This document shows positions 1-8,841 of a stretch of 64,000 bases of DNA, in pieces. The notes under the pieces are model-generated. The model made no database searches, was not told the DNA's origin, and saw only the letters and a list, made by a program, of their open reading frames with translations. Source of the stretch: Micromonospora sp. DSM 45708 (GTDB lineage Bacteria > Actinomycetota > Actinomycetes > Mycobacteriales > Micromonosporaceae). The stretch spans positions 4,588,001 through 4,652,000 of the forward strand of contig NZ_CP154796.1 of assembly GCF_039566955.1 (NCBI RefSeq). The letters run 5' to 3'. The stretch's first letter is position 1. Each line of letters begins with the position of its first letter. The position numbers were made by a program, and so were the translations under genes.

Positions 1-796
1 GCTCGCCGGCGGCGGCCTCGTGCCCGTCCTGCGCCGCCGCCAGACCGGCCTGGACGAGCAGGGCCCCGCACAGGGACAGCTCCGCCGGCGTGCCGTGCTC
101 GACCACGGGCGGAGCGATCCGGTACGCGGCGGCGAGCAGTGCCGACTTCGCCTCCCGCGCCCGCCCGAGCGCGCGCAACACCTGACCGAGCTGCACGGCC
201 GCGGCGGCCACCAGCTCCCGGTCGCCGGTGGCGGCGAGCATCGCCCGATCGACGGCCAACCACGCCAGCTCGGCGTCACCGAGCTTGACCAACACAGAAG
301 CAGTGATCCGGTACGCCTCGACCAACGGCACCCGACCCGCCACCGGAGCCTCGGCGTGGGTGCGCTGGGCATGGGTGAGCAGGTCCGGCACGAGGTCGAC
401 CACCTGCGGGTAGCGGGCGTACTGGAAAGTCGTCCACGCGTACCCCACGTCCCGCAGCATCCGGTCCACCGGCACCACCGGGCGGTCCACCCGCTTGCCC
501 AACGGGATGTCGTAGCGGGACAACGCCGCCCTGATCCGATCGACGCCGTCGCCGCGATTCATCGGCTTGACCACCTCGACGTCGAGGCCGACCAGAGCGG
601 CGGCGTCGATGCGCAGCACGCGGGCGATCTCCTGAAGTGTGGACAGCTTGTCCAGCCGCCGGACGCCGCGTTCGACCTTGTCGACCCAGCTCTTCGACTT
701 GCCGAGGCGGTCGGCGAACACCTGCTGCGACAGCTTCCGCCGACCCCGCCAGTACGCCACCCGCCGCCCCACCGGCAGCAACTCACCGCTGCCCAC
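1..796 (-). CDS. XRE-family regulator with TPR-like C-terminal region (partial, runs off left edge)
   Basis: The reading frame enters from the left edge and begins at a GTG (796) encoding VGSGELLPVGRRVAYW. An N-terminal helix-turn-helix (about residues 10-65, with SKSWVDKVERG in the recognition area) is followed by an alpha-helical, alanine-rich region of the kind found in TPR-containing XRE regulators. It is a close paralogue of the protein at 42588-43787: the two align almost without gaps over the visible part. The start overlaps the stop of the 56-aa gene at 783-953, so the two are probably translated together. Its DNA target is not evident. The C-terminus is outside the window. Confidence 0.85.
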   Translation of the reverse strand, partial: MGSGELLPVGRRVAYWRGRRKLSQQVFADRLGKSKSWVDKVERGVRRLDKLSTLQEIARVLRIDAAALVGLDVEVVKPMNRGDGVDRIRAALSRYDIPLGKRVDRPVVPVDRMLRDVGYAWTTFQYARYPQVVDLVPDLLTHAQRTHAEAPVAGRVPLVEAYRITASVLVKLGDAELAWLAVDRAMLAATGDRELVAAAAVQLGQVLRALGRAREAKSALLAAAYRIAPPVVEHGTPAELSLCGALLVQAGLAAAQDGHEAAAGE

Positions 797-953
797 GACG
801 CCACCGCCGATCCGGCAGCGCCCGGGTGGTTTCCTCCACCGGAATGCGATCCGCCTCCGCCTCGGCCAGAAGCCGCCGCTTCGCCGCCTCCCGCTCGGCC
901 GCCTGGATCTGCTCACCCCGGCTCACCGCCGGCTCGTCGCCCTTACCCGACAT
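783..953 (-). CDS. Small conserved protein encoded just upstream of the XRE regulator (56 aa)
   Basis: A 56-codon frame starting MSGKGDEPAVSRG and ending in an Arg-rich tail (DRRWRRGQR). It overlaps the regulator start by 14 bp in another frame. A homologue of identical length sits in the same position before the paralogous regulator (43774-43944), with substitutions that keep the frame open. That duplicated arrangement is the main evidence that it is a real gene. The sequence is charged, mostly helical and rich in Glu, Ala and Arg. No family is recognised; it may be a partner or modulator of the adjacent HTH protein. Confidence 0.65.
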   Translation of the reverse strand: MSGKGDEPAVSRGEQIQAAEREAAKRRLLAEAEADRIPVEETTRALPDRRWRRGQR

Positions 954-970
954 TCCCCACCTCCGCCGCA

Positions 971-999
971 CCAGGTGACGGAAAAGCTACGGAAGGCTA
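971..999 (-). promoter_or_regulatory. Conserved 29-bp element upstream of the small gene/XRE pair
   Basis: Read on the minus strand this contains two TTCCGT units (CCTTCCGTAG then TTTTCCGTCACC). The same 29 bp occurs at 43964-43992 upstream of the paralogous pair with one mismatch. It lies 18-20 bp before each small-gene start. Conservation of a non-coding block in front of two paralogous operons suggests a promoter or operator, perhaps for self-regulation by the XRE protein. Confidence 0.5.
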
Positions 1000-1031
1000 C
1001 GCGCCGGAAGGGTAGGGTTCGTACCCCTGGA

Positions 1032-2243
1032 TCACGAGACGAGGCCGACCTTCATCGCCAGGTCGTGCGCCTCCTCCCGGGTGGAACGTGGGCCGTCGAG
1101 CAGATCCAGCGTGATCTGGCGGGCGTACCCGTTGAAGCGGATCGTCTCCGGTGCCGACTGGTACGCCTGCCCGAGGAAAGCCACTGCCGCTTCCGTGTCG
1201 TTCTTGCCGTAGTGCGCCCGCGCGACCTCGATGAGGTGACGCGCCCGGCGCGGCCTCGACGGAATCGCCGCCGCGTCGTGGCGACGCGCCTGCCGCACCG
1301 CCTCACCGGACTTCTGCAACTCCACCGACACCGTGACCGCGTGAGCCCCCATGACAACCCGCGAGAACGACGTCTGCGGCTGGTAGAAGTCCGCCGGAAG
1401 TCGATGGGCCACCCGGTCGGCGCGGTCCCAGAACCGCCAGGCCCGGCCCTCCTCGCCAGCGCGGGCGGCGGTATAGGCGGCCTCGAAGTTGACCGCACCC
1501 CACAACGCCAACAGATTGGGGTTCGCATCGTCCGTGTACGGCTCCAGAGCCGACAGAACGTCCAGGGTGACCACCATGGCGGTGTCCCAATCCCCCGCGT
1601 CCCGGTGCACCTGGCACAGGAACCACCCCGCGCACGCCACCGCCTCCGGATCACCGGACTCCTGCGCCGCCACCATCGCCCGGTCGGCGACCCGCCACAG
1701 CAACTCGGCGGCGGGTTGGTAGGCGAGGAACATCTGTGCCAGCCCGAGCGTCTCCGCCAACAGGGCCTGCGCCTGTCGACGCTCGCCGCCCTCGTACACG
1801 ATCGCGGCACGTTGCACGTCCCGCAGCAGCCCCGGCAGCACACCGCCCAGCACCGTCCGATGATCCGACGCCTGATGACGTGCCCGCCACGCTGCGTCGA
1901 GACGCGCCCTGAGGCCGGACAAGGATTCGGGAGGCACATCGGCGGAGATCGAGAAGCGATTCACCGCATCCCGCACCGACGCCAGCGCCGGATGCTCCGG
2001 CCCGTTCACCACGGCCGACCGGTCGCTCAACTCCCCGACCAGGGCAGACACGTCGACCTTGAGAGCACGCGCCATGCGGTCCAACATGTGCACCCGCGGC
2101 GGCAGGATCCGATCCGTCTCCACCGCCTTGACCCACTCGGCGCTGCGACCCACCAGGCCACCGAGCACCGCCCGCGTCTTCCCGGACCGCTCCCGGTAGA
2201 CCTTCAGCCGCTGCCCGAACGTCAACTCCGGCAAGGAATCCAT
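1032..2243 (-). CDS. XRE-family regulator with TPR-like region (403 aa)
   Basis: Starts at ATG 2243 (MDSLPELTFGQRLKVYRERS), chosen over a longer frame because GAGGAGGT lies 5 bp upstream. Residues about 10-65 form a cro/C1-type helix-turn-helix (GRSAEWVKAVETDR). The remaining roughly 330 residues are alpha-helical with TPR-like character, including repeated LA/AL pairs and GDWDTA-like turns. The architecture is common in Streptomyces and Micromonospora regulators. It is related to, but clearly diverged from, the proteins at 1-796 and 42588-43787. The ligand and target are unknown. Confidence 0.85.
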   Translation of the reverse strand: MDSLPELTFGQRLKVYRERSGKTRAVLGGLVGRSAEWVKAVETDRILPPRVHMLDRMARALKVDVSALVGELSDRSAVVNGPEHPALASVRDAVNRFSISADVPPESLSGLRARLDAAWRARHQASDHRTVLGGVLPGLLRDVQRAAIVYEGGERRQAQALLAETLGLAQMFLAYQPAAELLWRVADRAMVAAQESGDPEAVACAGWFLCQVHRDAGDWDTAMVVTLDVLSALEPYTDDANPNLLALWGAVNFEAAYTAARAGEEGRAWRFWDRADRVAHRLPADFYQPQTSFSRVVMGAHAVTVSVELQKSGEAVRQARRHDAAAIPSRPRRARHLIEVARAHYGKNDTEAAVAFLGQAYQSAPETIRFNGYARQITLDLLDGPRSTREEAHDLAMKVGLVS

Positions 2244-2574
2244 CCCGGACCTCCTCGTAGCGCGGAATGCACCACCGACCCACCGACCCACCGGCCGTCG
2301 TCACGCCTACGCTACCGAGCCTCCGCCCGCCCTCCTAGCCCTCACACGCCAGTGCTGAAGTGCTGCGATGGCCAGAGTCCTCCGCCGTAGCCCCGATCTG
2401 GGCCTACGCATCCCCCACGCGGGGCCAGATGCTCGTCGAATGCAGGAAAACGACCAACCACCCCGAGGCCCACTGAACTGCGCCGCTCGAAGTTGTCGGA
2501 CCCCGCTGGTAGAACCACCGCAATCCAGGATGATCTGTTGGAGGTGATCATCCCCTAACTCAAGGGAGAAGAGC
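2244..2574. other. Intergenic region, no supported gene
   Basis: Contains the minus-strand leader of the XRE gene (ribosome-binding site at about 2249-2256) and then about 250 bp in which all open frames have poor codon structure. I see no promoter, RNA gene or strong hairpin here. Confidence 0.5.
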
Positions 2575-2736
2575 CTGGATCCGAAGGCGCTGGTCATCAG
2601 TCTCGCCGCTGGCGGCGTGGCCACGTGGGCCACCGGCAAGATCGTGAAGGAGCTGAAGGTCCCTGCCTACGCAGCACCGCTCGTGGGCACCGCCGTCACC
2701 ATGGCCGTCAACAAGGTCGCCAAACGGCTGTTCTGA
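2575..2736 (+). CDS. Possible 53-aa small hydrophobic protein with a CTG start
   Basis: An open frame with good third-position G/C encodes a helix-prone peptide (LDPKALVISLAAGG near the start, KVAKRLF at the end). There is an in-frame TGA upstream and no ATG, GTG or TTG between that stop and the coding-like stretch. CTG 2575 has GGGAG six bases upstream. A later GTG (2602) would give a truncated protein. The amphipathic, Lys-tailed composition could suit a membrane-associated peptide. No family is recognised, and it could be a remnant. Confidence 0.4.
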   Translation: MDPKALVISLAAGGVATWATGKIVKELKVPAYAAPLVGTAVTMAVNKVAKRLF

Positions 2737-2893
2737 CGGCTGGCGCCGCCGCCGGGATGTCAGGTTGGACCAGTTGACGCACTGCCTGCGACCGTTTCGG
2801 GTCTGCTGCTGTCAGGCTGAGATGGACCCGGCCGGCACCGCGCTCCACTCCCGGATCCGGTAGGTGTCAGACGATCTGACGGGCACCCGGCCG

Positions 2894-2922
2894 GGCCGGG
2901 GCCGCCGAGGGCGACCCCGGCC
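2894..2922 (-). terminator. Hairpin downstream of the 2928 gene remnant
   Basis: GGCCGGGG and CCCCGGCC form a perfect 8-bp stem immediately beyond the minus-strand stop codon at 2928. This suits a G+C-rich actinobacterial terminator; there is no T-run. Confidence 0.5.
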
Positions 2923-2927
2923 GCGAC

Positions 2928-3287
2928 TCAGCTCCCGCAGATGCCGTATCCGTTGAGGCTCCACGAGCCGGCGAAGCCGTCGGCGTCCTCGTCCGCCCGC
3001 ACCCGCACGGTGTTCCCTCCGGTGATGTTGATCGCGCTCGACAGCACCTGACCGTTGCCGGCGATGATGTCCGCGCCCGCGCTGTAGAGGCCCTTGCCGG
3101 CCGGGCACGCCTTGAGGTGGGTGTCGGACGGGTCGCTCGCGCTCGTCCCTGTCACCGCGACCCGCTCCAGCCCGGCGGGCGCGTTGGCGCAGACCGCGAT
3201 CGAGGTGGCGCTCCAGCCGGCCGGCGAGGTGCCCTGCACCGCGACCGCCCGGACCGTCACCGACGTCAGGTCAAACGACGGCACCAC
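2928..3287 (-). pseudogene. 3' remnant of a secreted-protein gene
   Basis: The minus frame ending GICGS encodes a beta-rich, Ser/Thr/Gly-rich segment (SVTVRAVAVQGTSPAGW, VAVTGTSASDPSD, ADIIAGNGQVL) with spaced cysteines, typical of secreted actinobacterial proteins. Coding character stops at about 3287. Beyond it the same frame is only Arg/Pro-rich antisense of another gene fragment. No start codon or signal peptide remains, so the 5' end has been lost. The parent family is not identified. Confidence 0.6.
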
Positions 3288-3289
3288 CC

Positions 3290-3493
3290 GGCGACCGGTA
3301 CGACGAGGCGGAAGTGCTGGACAACCTGGGCGACAGCCTGCGCGCCGCCGGTGACCTCGACGCCGCGCGCCGGGCATGGCGGGAGGCGCTGGTGATCTTC
3401 GACGAGCTGCGCCATCCGGACGCCGACCGCCCCCGGGCCAAGCTGGCCGCCCCGGCGGCGGCGCGCGGCGGCGCGCTTCCGGCACCACGGTAA
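3290..3493 (+). pseudogene. 3' remnant of a TPR/SARP-type (AfsR-like) regulator gene
   Basis: The plus frame to the TAA at 3491 reads GDRYDEAEVLDNLGDSL, then GDLDAARRAWREAL and IFDELRHPDADR. This is a TPR signature typical of the C-termini of AfsR/BTAD-type regulators. It has no start codon and begins within 3 bp of where the opposite-strand remnant ends. The two fragments are therefore joined at their missing 5' ends, as expected if a deletion removed the heads of two divergent genes. Confidence 0.6.
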
Positions 3494-3610
3494 CTGGTGC
3501 ACCGCGACAGTGGTACGGGTCGGGCCGGTCGCGTCCGACCGGCTGACCGAGCAGTTCCGTCGGACCGTCGTGCCATGCTGCCGCTCACCCCAGGGCGAGG
3601 AGCGGAGCGG

Positions 3611-4003
3611 ATGGCCACGGTGATCGTGCGGGACGAGACAGCGACGGGCAGGGCGATCGACCAGTGGCCGTTGACCGGCCTGCCGGAGCGCATCTCCGCG
3701 CGGGAGATGGTCCGGTTGCGTGTCCGCGAGGAGGTCGCGCGGTTCAACGCCGACCAGGCCGAGATCTTCCGCGGTCTGGTGCGACCGACCGACGCGGAGG
3801 CGACGTTGAACGGCTACCGCGTCGGTCGGGGCCGGCGGCTTGACTGGGAGCGTCAGGCGGACGCGGCCTGTGCCGCCTTCGCCCGCAACGGCTTCGTGCT
3901 GCTGGTCGGTGACCGGCAGGTCGAGGACCTGGACGAGGAGATCGACCTGCTCGCGGATCCCGAGGTGGCCTTCGTGCGACTCGTTCCCCTGGTGGGGGGC
4001 TGA
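3611..4003 (+). CDS. Hypothetical protein, first gene of the DUF4132 operon (130 aa)
   Basis: ATG 3611 follows a purine-rich GAGGAGCGGAG stretch. The product is acidic and mostly helical (AREMVRLRVREEVARFN, VEDLDEEIDLLAD), with no signal or membrane segment. It ends two bases before the GTG of the DUF4132 gene, which implies co-transcription and coupled translation. No family is recognised. From its position it could be an accessory subunit of whatever the DUF4132 protein does. Confidence 0.75.
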   Translation: MATVIVRDETATGRAIDQWPLTGLPERISAREMVRLRVREEVARFNADQAEIFRGLVRPTDAEATLNGYRVGRGRRLDWERQADAACAAFARNGFVLLVGDRQVEDLDEEIDLLADPEVAFVRLVPLVGG

Positions 4004-4004
4004 C

Positions 4005-6437
4005 GTGGGTGACTGGGCGCGGCTGCTTCCCGCGCTGGGCGCGGCGGACCGCCGGCGGGTGGAAACCGGTCTGGTCGACGCGGATGCCCGGATTCGGGCG
4101 GTGATCGGGAGAACGACCACCTACTACTGGGGCGCGTCGGTGACCCGCACGCCGGAGTGGGCCGGCACCGGGTCGTGGTCGGCCGAGTGTCGCCGCCGCG
4201 CCGCACTGGCCATGCACCTGGAGGCGGCGACCAGCCCGCGCCCGACCGCGCTGAACGACGTCCTGCGAAATCTCGCGGACGGCGGGCTCGACTGGACCCG
4301 GGCGGATCTTCTCTGGTGCCTGGAGGTGGCCGGGCGGGGGCACGGCTACGAAGACGGCGCCCACCTGGAGTTGCCGGCGACGATCGCCACGCACCTGGCT
4401 CCCGCCGACCTGGCCGGTCTGGCGCCGGCACTGTCGGCTCTGTTCGCCGAACTCACCGCGCACCACGTCCCGTCGGCCGGCCCTCGGCGCCGGGTCGTCA
4501 CGCTGATCGGGGAGGCGCTCGACCGCGCCACGGGTCGTCGCGTGCCGTCCTGGTTGCTGCACCACGGGGACGAGTTCGGTCCGCTCGTCCGCGCCGGCCT
4601 GGGTGACGTCCTCGCCGCGCCGGGTGTGCCCGAGTTGCTGACGCACTGCGCCTCGCTCGACAAGCCGGCGGCGTCGGCGCGGTGGCTGCGCGTCCTCGAC
4701 GGGCACCTCACGAGCGCCACCGACGGGAGGACGGCGGTCCGCGCGGTGCTGGAGGCGTTCGTCGGGCACCGGCGGTCCGTGCACGACGACACGGACCGTC
4801 TCCTCCGTGGCCTGGCATGGGCGCTGTCCCGGGAGTCGGGCGAGGCGGCGACCGACCTGCTGGCCGGGGTCACCGCCGTCGCCTCGGCCGCGCCCCGCCA
4901 GGCGTCCGGCTTCCCGCACGCCCAACGCACCGCGATCGCGGCCGTGCGACTGCTCGCGGAGCGCGACGGTGAGACGCCGGTGCGGACCCTGGCGCGGCTC
5001 GCGGTGACGGTGAAGAACAAGGCGGTACGCAGTCGGGTGCAGACCGCGTTGGCGCACCTCGGCGCCCTGCGGGGATGGTCGCTGAGCGAGGTGATGGAAC
5101 TCGCCGTCGACGACCACGGGCTCGACTCCGACGGCTGCCGGCGGACCCCGGTCGGCCCGTACGAGGCGACGGTGCGGGTCGAGGGCGAGAAGGCGCGCCT
5201 GACCTTCGCGCGCGGCGGCACCGCGCTCAAGGGCGTCCCGGCGGCGGTCAAGGAGACGCACGCCGACGAGCTGAGGCAGCTACGTGACCTGGTGAAGAGC
5301 GTCAACGCGACGCTGGTCTCCGAGCGCCAGCGGGTGGAGGCGCTGCTGTCCGAGGAGCGCACCTGGGCGTACCCGGACTGGGTGTCCCGCTTCCTGGACC
5401 ACCCGGTCACCGGGACGTACGGGCGGCGGCTGCTCTGGGAGACCAGCGCCGACGGGCGCGAATGGTCGGCGGGTCTGCCCCGCGAGGACGGCGACGGATG
5501 GACGATCGCCGGTCTCGACGGACGGCCGGCGCGCGGTGACCGGGTCCGGCTGTGGCACCCCGTCCGCGCTCGCGTGGACGAGACTCTCGCCTGGCGTGAG
5601 CGCGTGCTCGCCACCGGCCTGACGCAACCGTTCAAGCAGGCGTTCCGCGAGGTCTACCTGCTCACGCCCGCCGAGGAGCGGACGAGCACCTACTCCAACC
5701 GGTTCGCCGCGCACATCCTGCGCTACCGCCAGGCCAACGCGCTCATGCGCGCCCGGGGCTGGCAGGCCGGCTACCTCGGCACGTGGGACGGCGGCTACGA
5801 CAGCGAGGCCACGAAACTCTTCGGCGGTGGCGCGTGGCGGGCGTCCTTCCACCACCAACTGGTCGACGCCGACGACCCGGGCGACTACGACGTCCACTAC
5901 TGCTCCACCGACCAGGTGCGCTTCGCCCGGCAGGACGGCGCGACCTGGCGGCCCGCACCGGTCGCGGACGTACCGCCGCTGGTGTTCACCGAGGCGATGC
6001 GGGACGTGGACCTCTTCGTCGGCGTCACCTCGATCGCCACCGACCCACAGTGGGCCGACCGCGGCGAGGACCGGTTCCGGGACTACTGGCACCGCACCGT
6101 CGTCGGGCCGCTGACCCCGTCGGCGCAGGTACGCCGCGACGCCCTGGCCCGGCTGCTTCCCCGCATGGCCATCGCCGGCCGGGTCACCGTCGCGGACCGG
6201 TACCTGCACGTCCGCGGAAACCTGCGCGGCTACCGGATCCACCTCGGCTCGGGCAACATCATGATGGAGCCCAACGACGCCTATCTGTGCATCGTCCCCG
6301 CACGTGGGGGCACCGGGCGGCTGCACCTGCCGTTCGAGGACGACCCGATGCTGTCGACGATCCTGTCGAAGGCGATCATGCTGGCCGCCGACGACAGGAT
6401 CACCGACCCCACCGTGCTGCGGCAGCTCGCCTCATGA
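4005..6437 (+). CDS. DUF4132 (MolR-like) domain protein (810 aa)
   Basis: Starts at GTG 4005, one base after the previous stop. The N-terminal half is helical and repeat-like. The C-terminal about 350 residues carry the DUF4132 signature, including RLLWETSADGREW, AFREVYLLTPAEE, SNRFAAHILRYRQ and VDLFVGVTSIATDPQW. DUF4132 is known from E. coli MolR/YehI and from multi-gene actinobacterial loci, and its biochemical role is unsettled. The reading frame is intact. The stop overlaps the next ATG (ATGA), so it is stoichiometrically coupled to the 506-aa protein. It is probably cytoplasmic, since no signal or membrane helix is seen. Confidence 0.85.
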   Translation: MGDWARLLPALGAADRRRVETGLVDADARIRAVIGRTTTYYWGASVTRTPEWAGTGSWSAECRRRAALAMHLEAATSPRPTALNDVLRNLADGGLDWTRADLLWCLEVAGRGHGYEDGAHLELPATIATHLAPADLAGLAPALSALFAELTAHHVPSAGPRRRVVTLIGEALDRATGRRVPSWLLHHGDEFGPLVRAGLGDVLAAPGVPELLTHCASLDKPAASARWLRVLDGHLTSATDGRTAVRAVLEAFVGHRRSVHDDTDRLLRGLAWALSRESGEAATDLLAGVTAVASAAPRQASGFPHAQRTAIAAVRLLAERDGETPVRTLARLAVTVKNKAVRSRVQTALAHLGALRGWSLSEVMELAVDDHGLDSDGCRRTPVGPYEATVRVEGEKARLTFARGGTALKGVPAAVKETHADELRQLRDLVKSVNATLVSERQRVEALLSEERTWAYPDWVSRFLDHPVTGTYGRRLLWETSADGREWSAGLPREDGDGWTIAGLDGRPARGDRVRLWHPVRARVDETLAWRERVLATGLTQPFKQAFREVYLLTPAEERTSTYSNRFAAHILRYRQANALMRARGWQAGYLGTWDGGYDSEATKLFGGGAWRASFHHQLVDADDPGDYDVHYCSTDQVRFARQDGATWRPAPVADVPPLVFTEAMRDVDLFVGVTSIATDPQWADRGEDRFRDYWHRTVVGPLTPSAQVRRDALARLLPRMAIAGRVTVADRYLHVRGNLRGYRIHLGSGNIMMEPNDAYLCIVPARGGTGRLHLPFEDDPMLSTILSKAIMLAADDRITDPTVLRQLAS

Positions 6438-7954
6438 CCGACTGGGCGCGCCTGGACGTCAGCTACTGCCAGTACGAGGTGACCACGGTGCCGGGCGCCG
6501 TCGGCCTGGGGATCCACACTGTCGGTGACACCCTCGTGCAGGTGGGCGGGCCGAGTCAGGTCACCGGCTTCTGCGGTGTCCACACGGGTTGGATCGAGGC
6601 ACGCCTACGGGTGTTGTCCGGGCCGCCGACGGACGTGCCCGCCGGTTGGGACGCGATCAGCGAGGCGACCCTGTGGAGCCCCAGCGGTCGGGTGTCGGTC
6701 ATCGGCCTGATGGGCGGCGTCGCCGAACCCCTCGTCGACGTCGCCGTCCCGCGCGGGCTGATCCGGGTACGGGTGCACGCCCGCCACCGTCTGGGCGAGA
6801 CGGTGCGCACCGACGACGACCCGCCCGAGCAGCACGAGTTGCACCTCTGGGCGGTGCGCGAGGAGACGCCGTGGCGCACCGTGCTGGCCGACCGTGAGGT
6901 GCGCGGCTGGGAGCAGAAGCCGGCGAAGGCCGCCGAGTGGGCGATGCTGTCCCTGGTGCCGCGCCCGTCCACCCGGCCGGCGTTCCTGCCGCCGCTGCCA
7001 CCCGACCCGTACGAGGACGACACCGGCCTCGCCCGGGTGACCGTGGTCCGCCACCGGCCGGCACCGGTCGACCTGCCGGTGGGCGTGCTGCCCGTCGGTG
7101 ACCTCCAGGTGCGCCTTGAGCGGGTCGACGCGGAAACCCTCCGGTGGTCGTGGGCGACCGCCGACGCACCGATCTTCCCCGAACCGCTGACCACCCTGCC
7201 GGACGACGAGCCCACCACGGTACGGCTGACGACCGGCCCGGACGGCGTCACGCTGCGGCACGAGGGCGTGCGGGGCCGGCACGCCGTCGCCCTCGGCCTG
7301 ATCTGGGACCACCTGCTCGACGGCACCGGGGCGTACCCGTGGGTCGAGACCCTGCGGGGGCAGGCCGCCGCCGCGACCGCGCGGGTCGAGGAGTACCGCC
7401 GGCTGCGAGCCGAACAGGAAAAGAAGCGGTGGGGAGGTCCTCCGCCGTCGGATCGTGTCCGCGAACTTCGCGGTCAGGCACAGCCCCTGGCGCGCCTCGA
7501 CCGCCGGTTGCTCGACCGCATCGACGCGCTGCCCGCCGACCGCCAGCGGGAGGTGGCCTGCTGGGCGGCCCGCCGCGCGATGCGGGTAGCCGGGCTGGAA
7601 CAGCTCAGCTGGATCGCCGAGGCTCTCGCCGCCGCCGAGGACGGCCGTCCACTGCCCCACGCCTTCACCGGGCAGGGTGGCACCGCCGCGTACCACCGCC
7701 TGCTGTCCGACCCCGAGGTGCCCCGCACCACCATCCCGCTCCGGCCGGACCCGAAGGCGTTCGGCGCGCAGGGTGTCACCGAGATGCTCCAGCAAGCTGC
7801 CGCGTTCCCCGCCCTGACCGCGCTGGTCAACGACGATCCGTTGGCCGCCGCGATCGACGCTGTTCACGACGCGGCGATCGCCCACGGCGACGACCGTGAC
7901 CGCTTCCTCGCCGAGGCCCATGCCGCTCTGCCCGGGAACTGCTCACTCTTATGA
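6434..7954 (+). CDS. Hypothetical protein of the DUF4132 operon (506 aa)
   Basis: ATG 6434 overlaps the DUF4132 stop. The N-terminal about 320 residues look beta-rich (WARLDVSYCQYEVTTV, TLWSPSGRVSVIGLMGG), followed by a charged helical linker (ARVEEYRRLRAEQEKKRWGG) and a helical C-terminal region. There is no signal peptide. The family is not recognised. The tight coupling on both sides marks it as a stable member of this four-gene unit. Confidence 0.8.
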   Translation: MTDWARLDVSYCQYEVTTVPGAVGLGIHTVGDTLVQVGGPSQVTGFCGVHTGWIEARLRVLSGPPTDVPAGWDAISEATLWSPSGRVSVIGLMGGVAEPLVDVAVPRGLIRVRVHARHRLGETVRTDDDPPEQHELHLWAVREETPWRTVLADREVRGWEQKPAKAAEWAMLSLVPRPSTRPAFLPPLPPDPYEDDTGLARVTVVRHRPAPVDLPVGVLPVGDLQVRLERVDAETLRWSWATADAPIFPEPLTTLPDDEPTTVRLTTGPDGVTLRHEGVRGRHAVALGLIWDHLLDGTGAYPWVETLRGQAAAATARVEEYRRLRAEQEKKRWGGPPPSDRVRELRGQAQPLARLDRRLLDRIDALPADRQREVACWAARRAMRVAGLEQLSWIAEALAAAEDGRPLPHAFTGQGGTAAYHRLLSDPEVPRTTIPLRPDPKAFGAQGVTEMLQQAAAFPALTALVNDDPLAAAIDAVHDAAIAHGDDRDRFLAEAHAALPGNCSLL

Positions 7955-8514
7955 TCACGGCCATGTCGAGCGCGTTCACCGCCTTGTGGACCCAAGACGT
8001 CTGCCGGGAGCTACGCCGGCACCGGGTCGGCGAGCGGCCTCCGGTGGCGTTCAGCGGGGGGCACCAGTCGCTGCCCAGCTGGACCAGCGTCGGGGTCGGC
8101 GACGACGTCTTCGCGCTGCACGTCAACCGGTGCGTGGTCTACCTGGTGAGCCGCCTGCGCGTTGTCGACAAGCAGCGGCGCGACTGTTGCGGCGCCGCTC
8201 CCGCAACGTGGCGTGACCCGTCCTGTCCGGGTCACGAAGCCTGGGCGATGCTCGGCGCCGATGGATGTGGGGCGAGCCCGGTGCACGTCGACGCGACACC
8301 GGTCCGTTTCGACGTCGCCGTTCCCGGCGACCTGCTCGGCGCGCTGACCTGGCGCAACCGGCGCGGAGAACCGCGCACCCTGAAGTACGTCGTCAACGGC
8401 CGTCTGGAACGCTCCGTCAGCCTCCAGGGCGTCTACCGCCTGACCGACGAATCCGCCGCCCTGTTGGGTGCCCTGCTCGACGGGTCGCCGACGCCGGGCC
8501 CGATCCGTAGCTGA
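7951..8514 (+). CDS. Hypothetical cysteine-containing protein, last gene of the DUF4132 operon (187 aa)
   Basis: ATG 7951 overlaps the previous stop (ATGA); an alternative ATG lies at 7963. A cluster of cysteines (RDCCGAAPATW, DPSCPGHEAW, DGCGASP) in the middle could bind a metal. The N- and C-terminal parts are beta-rich (VFALHVNRCVVYLVS, TLKYVVNGRLERSVS). No family is recognised. It is the fourth cistron with essentially zero intergenic spacing, which supports joint function with the DUF4132 protein. Confidence 0.75.
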   Translation: MITAMSSAFTALWTQDVCRELRRHRVGERPPVAFSGGHQSLPSWTSVGVGDDVFALHVNRCVVYLVSRLRVVDKQRRDCCGAAPATWRDPSCPGHEAWAMLGADGCGASPVHVDATPVRFDVAVPGDLLGALTWRNRRGEPRTLKYVVNGRLERSVSLQGVYRLTDESAALLGALLDGSPTPGPIRS

Positions 8515-8841
8515 ATGTCCGTGAGTTCGGCACCGGTGCCTCGCCCGTGGACGACCTGGTCGCCAGGTCCGCGACCACTACGAGAGCACCACCGGGGGAA
8601 ACCACGCGGCCGATGATGGACTTCGACGAGCGTGACCTCGTCGACTGGGCGACGCGTCGCCGTGTGCGCCCTAGCTCCAGGCCAGCAGCGTGCCGACCTC
8701 GGTGTTACCGACGCGTGGCGACAGCCTTCCGTCCGGTCGGGCGGATGATCCACGCGTCGGGTCAGTCGTCCCACCTGCCATTGCACAAACGCGTCGATGC
8801 TGCCCGTCGACGCCATGGCGGCGGCGATGTCGCAAGGGCTG
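8515..8841. other. Intergenic region between convergent genes, nothing supported
   Basis: 327 bp between the DUF4132 operon and the minus-strand gene at 8842. Frames here are short and lack ribosome-binding sites. No strong terminator hairpin was found by eye. Confidence 0.4.

Noticed and set aside
639..2390. Long plus-strand open frame antisense to the XRE regulators
   Set aside because: Arg/Pro/His-rich sequence, no ribosome-binding site, and it covers two clear minus-strand HTH genes. It is an artefact of high G+C content.
3744..5261. 505-aa minus-strand frame across the DUF4132 gene
   Set aside because: It is the mirror of a strongly coding plus-strand gene and has no domain or start signal.
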